From: Prevotella sp. UBA3675
Lineage (GTDB): Bacteria; Bacteroidota; Bacteroidia; Bacteroidales; Bacteroidaceae
DNA: 46,898 nt
Direction of reading: 5' to 3'
Assembly (NCBI GenBank): GCA_002372235.1
Contig: DFJI01000031.1
Location: forward strand, 1 to 46,898
The notes beneath the pieces were generated by a model. It was not told where the DNA came from and made no database searches. It saw nothing but the letters and a program-made list of their open reading frames with translations. Each line of letters opens with the position of its first letter. Position 1 is the first letter of the stretch. This document shows, in pieces, positions 1 to 7,086 of the stretch. The translations under genes and the position numbers were made by a program.

Positions 1-258
1 GCAGGCAAGCCGCTGTCGGGCACATGGACTTTCGACGAGAGCACCTATCAGGTGAAGTTGCAGACGGCCTTCGTGTTCAACATCACTTGCTATGCCAAGA
101 AGAACTCCAACGGCATTGCCCTGCTGTTCGAGGCTTCCAAGCTGCTCACCGTGCTGCAGACGATCACCGCCCTCTCAGGCAACAGCACGCTTCAGACCAT
201 CGGCAATCTGTCGAAGAACTACGACGGACTGCGCATCGGATTCGACTTCAAGCACTAA
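1..258 (+). CDS. C-terminal end of a DUF4923-like protein (partial)
   Basis: The frame is open from base 1 and ends at TAA 256-258, giving about 85 residues of a protein whose start lies outside the window. The visible part reads as alternating short beta strands (GTWTFDEST, VKLQTAFVFNITCYAKK) and a helix (ALLFEASKLLTVLQTI), ending in GLRIGFDFKH. From memory this resembles the C-terminus of DUF4923 proteins, small secreted or lipid-anchored Bacteroidales proteins of unknown function. The next gene starts within about 8-35 bp, so the two are probably co-transcribed. The family name is a recognition call without a search. That this is a real coding end is much more certain than its identity. 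Confidence 0.6.
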   Translation, partial: AGKPLSGTWTFDESTYQVKLQTAFVFNITCYAKKNSNGIALLFEASKLLTVLQTITALSGNSTLQTIGNLSKNYDGLRIGFDFKH

Positions 259-265
259 GCCGCCC

Positions 266-1747
266 GTGCCGTTTCATCCCTTAGTCACCACAATGGAGAA
301 GCCTGCAGGCTTCAACAATCCATTCGACTACGAACCTCATCCGCTATGCCTCCTGGCTGCGGATGAGGTTACGTGTTTTGTGGAGTCGCAACCCGAGCTG
401 CTGGCCGATGCCCGGCGAGGCAAGATGTTCGGAGTGCTCATCGTGGAGCGAGACGGGCAACTGGGGTTCCTGGCCGCCTACTCCGGCCTACTGGCTGGGC
501 GCAACGACTGGGCATACTTCGTGCCATCCGTCTTCGATGCCCAACAGCCCGACGGTCATTTCAAGACCGAGGAGCGCTGCATCTCCGCCATCAACGCCGA
601 GCTGGCCGCCCTTGCATCCTCCTCCGCCTCATCTGCTCCTTCCTCTGTTTCCTCTTCGCTCGCCCCTTCCCCGTATGCTACGCCTGTGGCGCAGCCCACT
701 GTCCTTGCCCTCAAAGCCGAGCGCAAGCGTCGCTCCGAGGCCCTTCAGCTCTGGCTTTTCCGCCAGTACCGCATGCTGAATGCCCGTGGCGAGGAGAAGG
801 ATCTCGTCGAGATTTGGCGCGACTACCACACCTCTCCCAAGCTGCAGCAGCGCTATCCCCTACCCCCGGGCGGCAGTGGCGACTGCTGTGCGCCCAAGCT
901 CCTGCAGTATGCCTACCGCCAAGGGCTGCGCCCTGTCACAATGGCTGAGTTCTGGTATGGCGAGTCGCCTCGTGGCGAGATTCGTCATCACGGTCAGTTC
1001 TACCCCGCCTGCCGGGGCAAGTGCCTGCCCATCCTCACCTTCATGATGCAAGGATTGGTGAGAGAGAACGTCACTCACGCCAGGTGGGAACGTCCGATGC
1101 TGTCGGTCAGGACTATTTACGCCGACGACGATCTGCTTGTAGTAGAAAAGCCCTCAGGTCTGCTCTCCGTACCGGGACGCATCGAAGCCCCCTCGCTTCA
1201 GCAGTTGCTCGCCGAACAGTATGGCGACGTGTTCATGCCCCACAGGCTCGACATGGACACGTCGGGGCTGATGGTAGTGGCCCGCAATGAAGCCACCTAT
1301 AAGAATCTGCAACAGCAGTTCTACGCGCGTAATATATATAAGAGGTATGAGGCGCTGCTGTCTGCCCCTCTCTCACCCTCACTACCCGCGAAGGGCACCA
1401 TCACCCTGCCCTTGCGCCCCGATCCGCTCGACCGACCGCGACAGGTGGTCGATGTGCTGCACGGCAAGCAGGCCGTCACCGACTACGAGGTGCTCTCATC
1501 CTGCACGTCGCCCATCGACCCTCACGCCGTTCTCCCGCTCCTATCCCTCACGCCTCACACAGGGCGCACCCATCAGCTGCGCGTTCACTGTGCGCATCCC
1601 GACGGGCTGGGCACCCCCATCTTGGGCGATGCCCTCTACGGACAGAAGGCCCACCGTCTGTGCCTGCATGCCGCCGAGCTGGCCTTCACCCATCCCGTGA
1701 CGGGCGAGCGCATGCACTTCGCCTCGCCAGCCCATTTTCATTGTTAA
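266..1747 (+). CDS. RluA-family pseudouridine synthase with Bacteroidetes-type N-terminal extension
   Basis: Converts uridine to pseudouridine in rRNA or tRNA; the exact site cannot be read from sequence. The catalytic domain is in the C-terminal half, beginning near IYADDDLLVVEKPSG. It holds the diagnostic motif HRLDMDTSGL (bases 1241-1270), whose aspartate is the catalytic residue of this superfamily, and GRTHQLRVH near the end. The roughly 290-residue N-terminal part (FDYEPHPLC..., a charged AERKRRSEAL helix) matches the long extension typical of Bacteroidetes members. Start: GTG at 266 keeps an N-terminal FHPL..FNNPF stretch that family members seem to share, and gives 493 aa. ATG at 293 (484 aa) is the alternative. 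Residues about 115-135 form a Ser/Pro/Ala-rich low-complexity linker. The gene follows the DUF4923-like gene by 7 bp. Confidence 0.88.
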   Translation: MPFHPLVTTMEKPAGFNNPFDYEPHPLCLLAADEVTCFVESQPELLADARRGKMFGVLIVERDGQLGFLAAYSGLLAGRNDWAYFVPSVFDAQQPDGHFKTEERCISAINAELAALASSSASSAPSSVSSSLAPSPYATPVAQPTVLALKAERKRRSEALQLWLFRQYRMLNARGEEKDLVEIWRDYHTSPKLQQRYPLPPGGSGDCCAPKLLQYAYRQGLRPVTMAEFWYGESPRGEIRHHGQFYPACRGKCLPILTFMMQGLVRENVTHARWERPMLSVRTIYADDDLLVVEKPSGLLSVPGRIEAPSLQQLLAEQYGDVFMPHRLDMDTSGLMVVARNEATYKNLQQQFYARNIYKRYEALLSAPLSPSLPAKGTITLPLRPDPLDRPRQVVDVLHGKQAVTDYEVLSSCTSPIDPHAVLPLLSLTPHTGRTHQLRVHCAHPDGLGTPILGDALYGQKAHRLCLHAAELAFTHPVTGERMHFASPAHFHC

Positions 1748-1826
1748 GGGGCTGCCTCACGGGGGCATGCCTTCCCTTTTTATCTTAAACTATCATAAAG
1801 CGGACATAGGTTTCGCTTTTTTTTCT

Positions 1827-1834
1827 TACTTTTG
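1827..1834 (+). promoter_or_regulatory. -7 element TACTTTTG of the GH35 gene
   Basis: TACTTTTG fits the Bacteroidetes -7 consensus TAnnTTTG and lies 39 bp before the chosen GH35 start at 1874. No clear TTTG -33 box is seen at the expected distance. Transcription from here would begin near 1841, which argues against the upstream in-frame TTG at 1832 as the translation start. Confidence 0.55.
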
Positions 1835-1873
1835 CAACATACTAAAACTATATCAACCAAACAATTATCTGCA

Positions 1874-4420
1874 ATGAAACACTTATTTCGCAAGTTGGCC
1901 CTCGCGGCCATGCTGATGACAGCCCCAGCCGTTGGGTTCGCTGCCCAGAAGCCCGGTACGTTCACCGTGGGCGACAAGACGTTCCTGCTCAACGGCCAGC
2001 CCTTCGTGGTGAAGGCTGCCGAGATTCACTATCCCCGCATTCCGCGCCCTTACTGGGAGCACCGCATCAAGATGTGTAAGGCGCTGGGCATGAACGCCGT
2101 GTGCATCTACATCTTCTGGAACATCCACGAGCAGAAGGAGGGGCAGTTCGACTTCACGGGCCAGAACGACGTGGCCGAGTTCTGCCGTCTGGCTCAGAAG
2201 AACGGCATGTACGTCATCGTGCGCCCCGGCCCCTACGTGTGTGCCGAATGGGAGATGGGCGGTCTGCCCTGGTGGCTGCTCAAGAAGAAGGACATCAAGC
2301 TGCGCGAGCGCGACCCTTACTTCATGGAGCGCGTGAAGATATTCGAGCAGAAGGTGGGCGAGCAACTGGCTCCGCTGACCATTCAGAAGGGTGGTCCCAT
2401 CATCATGGTTCAGGTGGAGAACGAGTATGGAAGCTATGGCGAGGACAAGCCTTACATCGCTGAAATCAGAGATTGTCTGCGGAAAATCTACGAAGCCCCC
2501 CTTTCGGCCCCCGAGGGGGCTACTATAGACCCTTCCCTTGACAGCAAAACTACAGAAGCCCCCTCGGGGGCCGTAGGGGGGGCCAGTTCCGTTCTATTGT
2601 TCCAGTGCGACTGGTCAAGCAACTTCACGAAGAACGGACTTGACGACCTTGTCTGGACGATGAACTTCGGCACGGGTGCCAACATCGACCAGCAGTTCCG
2701 CCGCCTGGGCGAGCTGCGGCCCAACGCACCCAAGATGTGTTCCGAGTTCTGGAGTGGCTGGTTCGACAAGTGGGGAGCCCGCCATGAGACGCGCCCGGCC
2801 AAGGACATGGTGGCCGGCATGGACGAGATGCTGTCGAAGGGCATCAGCTTCTCGCTCTACATGACCCACGGCGGCACATCGTTCGGCCACTGGGCCGGTG
2901 CCAACTCTCCCGGCTTTGCGCCCGATGTCACCTCTTATGACTACGATGCTCCCATCAACGAGTATGGTCTCGCTACACCAAAGTACTGGGAACTGCGCAA
3001 GATGATGGAGAAATACGATGCTAACGGTTTCCCCCTCGGGGGACGGAAGGGGGGCCTCCCTGCCGTGCCCAAGGCTCCGATGTCTATCATCACCGTGCCG
3101 AAGTTCGAGCTGACGGAGTTCGCACCAATGATGACAGCCCTTACAAAGCCCGTCAACGGCACACCGAAGACCTTTGAAGAGATGGACATGGGTTGGGGCA
3201 CGATGATGTACTCCACCCGACTGCCGGAGATTACCTCGCAGAGCGTGCTCACAGGAGAGTTCCACGACTTTGCCCAGGTGTTCATCGATAAGAAATACAT
3301 TGGCAAGATTGACCGTGTGAAGAACGAGAAGTCGCTCACCATACCTGCCGTGAAGAAAGGTGCCGAACTGATTATCATCGTCGAAGGCATGGGCCGCATC
3401 AACTTCGGTCGCGCCATCAAGGATTTCAAGGGCATCGTGGGCAACGTCACGCTGACCACTGAGACGGACAACATGGAGATGGTGCTGACACCGAAGAACT
3501 GGATGAACGTCGCCATTCCCGACGACTATCAGACTGCTGTCAAGGCACTTGACATGGTGAAGGGCATCAACGACCAGGTTGCTACAGGCAAGGTGAAAGG
3601 GAGTACTCCTGCACTCGCCTTCACACAGGGCTATGAGGGGTCAAAGAAGCTTGCCGACATCATGAAGCCGGGCTACCATCGCGGCTACTTCACGCTGAAG
3701 AAGGTGGGCGACACGTTCCTGAACTTCGAGACGTGGGGCAAGGGTCAGGTCTATGTGAACGGCCATGCTATGGGCCGCATCTGGTCGATTGGCCCGCAGC
3801 AGACGCTCTACATCCCCGGTTGCTGGCTGAAGAAAGGTAAGAACGAGGTGATTGTCCTCGATGTGGTCGGCCCGAAAGAGGCTGTGGTATGGGGACAGGC
3901 AGAGCCTGAACTGAACAAGCTGCAGCTGGAAAAGAGCAATAAGCACAACAACATCGGCGACAAGCCCGACCTGAACAGCATGACACCTGTCAGTGTGTCC
4001 GGCGGTTCCTCCGCCGGATCAATCACCGCCACCCCCGGCAACGGTTGGCAGACCTTCCGTTTCGCCACTCCACAGAAAGGCCGCTACCTCGCCATTGAGT
4101 GTCTCTCCACCCAGAAGGAGGGCGACCGCGTGGCCATTGCTGAGCTCTATCTGCAGGGACAGGACGGTAAGCGACTCTCACGCGAGCCTTGGGTGGCTAA
4201 GTATGCCAACAGCGAGGAAGAGAACGGCAACCACACCATCGACAAGGTGTATGACCTGCAGGAGAGCACCTACTGGCAGACGGAGAAGTCGGCCTCAGCT
4301 CCCCACCTGATCGTCATCGACCTCGGATCGGTGCAGACCGTCACCGCACTCGAATATCTGCCGCGTGCCGAACAGGGCGCACCGGGATCGGTGAAGGACT
4401 TCCGCATCTATCTGTATTAA
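1874..4420 (+). CDS. Secreted GH35 beta-galactosidase with C-terminal F5/8-type (discoidin-like) domain
   Basis: Likely releases terminal beta-galactose from glycans at the cell surface or in the periplasm. The signal peptide spans residues 1-22 (MKHLFRKLALAAMLMTAPAVGFAA). The GH35 barrel follows, with VENEYGSYG (Glu184 is the expected acid/base) and MCSEFWSGW (Glu291 is the expected nucleophile). Beta-sandwich domains come next, and from about residue 705 an F5/8C-like carbohydrate-binding module (YLAIECLS..., HLIVIDLG). It is 848 aa, within the family range. Oddity: residues about 207-238 (APLSAPEGA...APSGAVGGA) are encoded by a GC-rich inverted repeat pair between the acid/base and nucleophile motifs, and a second copy encodes residues about 386-394. 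The reading frame is intact. The gene is alone, with its own promoter element and a downstream terminator at 4644. Confidence 0.93.
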   Translation: MKHLFRKLALAAMLMTAPAVGFAAQKPGTFTVGDKTFLLNGQPFVVKAAEIHYPRIPRPYWEHRIKMCKALGMNAVCIYIFWNIHEQKEGQFDFTGQNDVAEFCRLAQKNGMYVIVRPGPYVCAEWEMGGLPWWLLKKKDIKLRERDPYFMERVKIFEQKVGEQLAPLTIQKGGPIIMVQVENEYGSYGEDKPYIAEIRDCLRKIYEAPLSAPEGATIDPSLDSKTTEAPSGAVGGASSVLLFQCDWSSNFTKNGLDDLVWTMNFGTGANIDQQFRRLGELRPNAPKMCSEFWSGWFDKWGARHETRPAKDMVAGMDEMLSKGISFSLYMTHGGTSFGHWAGANSPGFAPDVTSYDYDAPINEYGLATPKYWELRKMMEKYDANGFPLGGRKGGLPAVPKAPMSIITVPKFELTEFAPMMTALTKPVNGTPKTFEEMDMGWGTMMYSTRLPEITSQSVLTGEFHDFAQVFIDKKYIGKIDRVKNEKSLTIPAVKKGAELIIIVEGMGRINFGRAIKDFKGIVGNVTLTTETDNMEMVLTPKNWMNVAIPDDYQTAVKALDMVKGINDQVATGKVKGSTPALAFTQGYEGSKKLADIMKPGYHRGYFTLKKVGDTFLNFETWGKGQVYVNGHAMGRIWSIGPQQTLYIPGCWLKKGKNEVIVLDVVGPKEAVVWGQAEPELNKLQLEKSNKHNNIGDKPDLNSMTPVSVSGGSSAGSITATPGNGWQTFRFATPQKGRYLAIECLSTQKEGDRVAIAELYLQGQDGKRLSREPWVAKYANSEEENGNHTIDKVYDLQESTYWQTEKSASAPHLIVIDLGSVQTVTALEYLPRAEQGAPGSVKDFRIYLY
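2492..2584. repeat. Type-2 palindromic repeat pair inside the GH35 gene
   Basis: Two ~30-bp GC-rich arms, 2492-2521 and 2555-2584, are near-perfect inverted copies of each other with a 33-bp AT-richer spacer. Each arm carries its own small palindrome (CCCCCTCGGGGG-like). The segment is translated in frame as an Ala/Pro/Gly-rich insert that looks foreign to the GH35 fold. Confidence 0.75.
3028..3056. repeat. Single type-2 repeat arm inside the GH35 gene
   Basis: The segment CCCCCTCGGGGGACGGAAGG and the bases after it match the right arm of the pair at 2555-2584 with a few differences. It encodes a short Pro/Leu/Gly-rich stretch (FPLGGRKGGLP) in the loop after the catalytic barrel. Confidence 0.65.
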
Positions 4421-4421
4421 A

Positions 4422-4584
4422 TAAGACATAAGAACATGGTTTTTAAGACATAATAACAAAAGAACATATTGTTTTTCTGAGACAGAGTAACATAAGAACA
4501 TATTGTTTCTAAGACAGAGTAACAAAAGAACATATTGTCTCTAAGACATAATAACAAAAGAACATATTGTTTGCTAAGACAGAG
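4422..4584 (+). repeat. Tandem ~33-bp repeat array, left arm
   Basis: About five complete units and one partial unit of 32-34 bp, of the form TAAGACAGAGTAACAAAAGA followed by ACATATTGTTTCT, begin 1 bp after the GH35 stop codon. Units vary at a few positions (AGACATAATAAC against AGACAGAGTAAC). The array lies in the 3' untranslated region of GH35, before its terminator. Units are contiguous and there are no unique spacers. Confidence 0.85.
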
Positions 4585-4643
4585 GGTCCTTTTGGAATTT
4601 AGTTAAATTCAGATGAACACTCCATCGCAAATCAACGGAAGCG

Positions 4644-4684
4644 AATAATGGTCAAAATCTTCGAATTTTGGCCATTATTTTTTG
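4644..4684 (+). terminator. Rho-independent terminator of GH35
   Basis: A 15-bp stem (4644-4658 with 4665-4679, one G-U pair), a 6-nt loop CTTCGA and a run of T residues from 4678. There is no T-run on the other strand, so it acts on rightward transcripts. Otherwise 4585-4837 has no gene: AT-rich sequence, this hairpin and the 4792-4830 inverted repeat. Confidence 0.8.
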
Positions 4685-4791
4685 GATTTTGGCCAAAGCT
4701 CTATCTCATGCGGTTTTATAGAAACTGCGAATACAAGTAAAAACTCCATGAAAAGCCCCTCACATAGTTCAGCTAAATCGCAGAAAAGCCA

Positions 4792-4830
4792 AACAGAGTA
4801 ACTGAACTAAATCTTCTGTTACTCTGTTTC
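4792..4830. repeat. 12-bp perfect inverted repeat at the inner edge of the right array
   Basis: AAACAGAGTAAC at 4792-4803 is the exact reverse complement of 4819-4830, around a 15-nt loop. The arm contains the ACAGAGTAAC core of the tandem repeat, so this may be where the repeat orientation switches. Confidence 0.6.
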
Positions 4831-4837
4831 AACAAAA

Positions 4838-5147
4838 TATATGTTACTATGTCTTAGAAAAAAAATATGTTCCTATGTTATTCTGTCTCAGAAAAAAAAT
4901 ATGTTCTTATGTTACTATGTCTCAGAAACAATATGTTCTTATGTTATTCTGTCTTAGAAAAAAAATATGTTCTTATGTTATTCTGTCTTAGAAAAAAATA
5001 TGTTCCTATGTTATTCTGTCTTAGAAAAAATATGTTCTTATGTTACACTGTCTTAGAAAACAATATGTTCTTATGTTATTCTGTCTTAGAAAAATAATAT
5101 GTTCCTATGTTATTCTGTCTTAGAAAACAACATGTTATTATGTCTCA
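4838..5147 (-). repeat. Tandem ~33-bp repeat array, right arm (inverted)
   Basis: About ten units of the same repeat as 4422-4584 but in opposite orientation; on the plus strand they read ATATGTTCTTATGTTATTCT followed by GTCTTAGAAAAAA. Unit length drifts (32-35 bp) through A-run changes. The outermost unit includes the dgt stop codon (TGA on the minus strand, 5145-5147). The minus-strand dgt transcript therefore carries the same sense of repeat at its 3' end as the GH35 transcript. Confidence 0.85.
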
Positions 5148-6488
5148 CACGATGGGCAGCGATATACCGCATATCTTCTGATACACATCGAGTGCATAGA
5201 CATCGGTCATACCTGAGATATAGTCAATGACAGCCATCAGTCGGCACTCTAGATCAGGATTCTCAATGTCATACTGGCTGGAGACCCGTCCGATAAGTTG
5301 TTTAGAGTAGTATCGTTCGGGGTGCTCTATGGCCTCAACCATGAGCTCCATGAGCGTGGCCATGATATGATAACCCGACAACTCCACGTCGAGCACCGGC
5401 TTACTACGGTAGATATACTGTTTCGAGATGCGCACACACGCCTGATAGGCATTCCGCTGAAGCGGTGCGACATGGTCAATGAGCGAGCCGCTGAATCGTC
5501 CTTCCAAGATCTCTTCCTCATGCTCCATGAAGGTGGCCACGCACTCGTTCTCCAGCTTACCAATCACGCAGGCCCTCAAGTACTGCACCTGTTCGTTCTC
5601 GTCGGTCAGCTGCTCGTCGGCTATGCGCCGTCGGATGTGCTGACGGCTCTCTTCGTCGAAGAAGCCGAGCATCAAGTCGGCAGTCTGTTCGAAGGAGAGA
5701 ATCTTCAGCTTATGAGCATCCTCCAAGTCCATGATCTCATAACAGATGTCGTCGGCTGCCTCCACGAGATAGACCAGCGGATGACGGGCGTATCTGAGTT
5801 TAGCCACTCTAAACTCTCCACTCTTGTCAACGATCCCCAGTTCCTCTGCTATCTGCTGATAGGTCTCGGCTTCGCTGTTGAAGAAGCCGAACTTGCCCTT
5901 CTCGCCAGCCAGCGACGATGAATAGGGGTACTTCACGATGCTCGCCAGTGTGCTGTAGGTCATGACGAAGCCGCCGGGCCTGCGTCCGCAGAACTGATGG
6001 GTGAGCAGACGGAACGCATTGGCATTGCCCTCGAAATGGGTGATGTCGTCCCAGAACGGTGCCGACACCTTCTGCTTCAGGTAGTTGCCCTTCCCTTCGG
6101 TAAAGAACGTCTGGATGGCTTTCTCGCCAGAATGTCCGAAAGGCGGGTTGCCCATGTCGTGGGCCAGACAGGCCGTGGCGACGATTTGTCCGATCTCTGC
6201 CACCAACGGACTGAGCGCCTTGCCGTATTTGGCCGACAGTCGCTGATAGACATCGTTGCCTAACGACATGCCCACCGAGGCCACCTCTAAGGAATGGGTG
6301 AGACGATTATGCACGAAGACACTGCCCGGCAAGGGGAACACCTGCGTCTTGTTCTGCAGACGGCGGAAAGGGGCCGAGAAAATCAGTCGGTCGTAGTCGC
6401 GCTTGAATTCCGTTCGGTCATCATGCCGTTCCAAGTGGCGGTGCTCCTGACCGAGACGGCAGTTGGATATCAGTTGGTTCCAGTTCAT
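5145..6488 (-). CDS. dgt: Deoxyguanosinetriphosphate triphosphohydrolase (dGTPase, HD superfamily)
   Basis: Hydrolyses dGTP to deoxyguanosine and triphosphate in the cytoplasm, a dNTP-pool enzyme. Near the N-terminus are HDDRTEFKRDYDRLIFSAPF and RRLQNKTQVFPL, typical of the family. The HD metal-site motifs are HNRLTHSLEVA and CLAHDMGNPPFGHSGE, and the later VEAADDICYEIMDLEDA helix is also characteristic. Length is 447 aa from ATG at 6488 (MNWNQLIS). An in-frame upstream ATG at 6551 would start upstream of the promoter element at 6519 and is rejected. The gene is divergent from dut, another nucleotide-pool enzyme, and its stop codon lies in the first unit of the repeat array. The C-terminus (ICGISLPIV) looks complete. 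Confidence 0.95.
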   Translation of the reverse strand: MNWNQLISNCRLGQEHRHLERHDDRTEFKRDYDRLIFSAPFRRLQNKTQVFPLPGSVFVHNRLTHSLEVASVGMSLGNDVYQRLSAKYGKALSPLVAEIGQIVATACLAHDMGNPPFGHSGEKAIQTFFTEGKGNYLKQKVSAPFWDDITHFEGNANAFRLLTHQFCGRRPGGFVMTYSTLASIVKYPYSSSLAGEKGKFGFFNSEAETYQQIAEELGIVDKSGEFRVAKLRYARHPLVYLVEAADDICYEIMDLEDAHKLKILSFEQTADLMLGFFDEESRQHIRRRIADEQLTDENEQVQYLRACVIGKLENECVATFMEHEEEILEGRFSGSLIDHVAPLQRNAYQACVRISKQYIYRSKPVLDVELSGYHIMATLMELMVEAIEHPERYYSKQLIGRVSSQYDIENPDLECRLMAVIDYISGMTDVYALDVYQKICGISLPIV

Positions 6489-6518
6489 CACATTTTGATT
6501 CTTATTTTCTGTTGGTTG

Positions 6519-6526
6519 CAAAAGTA
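6519..6526 (-). promoter_or_regulatory. -7 element of dgt (TACTTTTG on the minus strand)
   Basis: CAAAAGTA on the plus strand is TACTTTTG on the minus strand, 31 bp before the dgt start. A -33 TTTG is not clear. It pairs with the divergent element at 6590, so dgt and dut share a roughly 140-bp divergent promoter region. Confidence 0.55.
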
Positions 6527-6589
6527 CAGCTTTTTTGGCTATAAAACACATTTTAGCATTAAATTTATGGCTGATTCAATATAAATCAG

Positions 6590-6597
6590 TACTTTTG
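6590..6597 (+). promoter_or_regulatory. -7 element of the dut operon (TACTTTTG)
   Basis: TACTTTTG lies 28 bp before the dut ATG and matches TAnnTTTG. No exact TTTG -33 box is at 19-20 bp; a TTTATGG stretch lies roughly there. Confidence 0.55.
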
Positions 6598-6625
6598 CAC
6601 ATTCATTTATATATAAATTACCCGC

Positions 6626-7060
6626 ATGAAAATCCAAGTTGTGAACCGTGGGCATCAGCCCTTACCTGCCTATGCCACACCGCTCAGCGCCGGACTCGAC
6701 CTGAGGGCTAACCTCACTGAGCCTGTAGAGCTGAAGCCACTGGAACGCAGACTCATACCCACCGGACTGCACATCGCACTGCCAGCCGGTTATGAGGCAC
6801 AGGTGAGGCCCCGCAGCGGACTGGCCCTGAAGCACGGGTTGACCGTGCTCAACTCGCCCGGCACCGTCGATGCCGACTATCGCGGCGAGATTGGCGTGGT
6901 GCTCATCAACCTGTCGCAGGAACCGTTCGTGGTGAACGACGGTGAGCGCATTGCCCAGCTGGTGATTGCCCGCCACGAGCAGGCCGAGTTCATAGAGGTG
7001 GAACAGCTTGACGAGACAGAGCGCGGCGAGGGCGGCTACGGACATACGGGAGTGAAATAG
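6626..7060 (+). CDS. dut: Deoxyuridine 5'-triphosphate nucleotidohydrolase (dUTPase)
   Basis: Hydrolyses dUTP to dUMP and pyrophosphate, keeping uracil out of DNA and feeding dTMP synthesis. All five trimeric dUTPase motifs are present in order: AGLDLRA, RPRSGLA, NSPGTVDADYRGEI with the catalytic Asp region, GERIAQLV and the C-terminal RGEGGYGHTG. The last is a slight variant of the usual RGSGGFGSTG. At 144 aa it is full family length. ATG 6626 follows a good -7 element. The TAG stop ends at 7060, where a possible GTG start of the next gene overlaps by one base. It is first in an operon with TPR, DUF4292 and EnvC-like genes. Confidence 0.97.
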   Translation: MKIQVVNRGHQPLPAYATPLSAGLDLRANLTEPVELKPLERRLIPTGLHIALPAGYEAQVRPRSGLALKHGLTVLNSPGTVDADYRGEIGVVLINLSQEPFVVNDGERIAQLVIARHEQAEFIEVEQLDETERGEGGYGHTGVK

Positions 7061-7086
7061 TGAAAAATTCTGAACGGAGAGAGAGT

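Noticed and set aside
1748..1800. Terminator after the pseudouridine synthase gene
   Set aside because: G/C-rich sequence followed by CCCTTTTTATC is present, but I could not form a convincing continuous stem.
4867..5097. 76-aa ORF with a repeated peptide
   Set aside because: It is only the translation of the tandem repeat. The periodicity explains the open frame, and there is no start context or homology signal.
4838..5147. CRISPR-like array
   Set aside because: Units are contiguous, with no unique spacers, they drift in length, and no cas genes are near. It is a tandem repeat.
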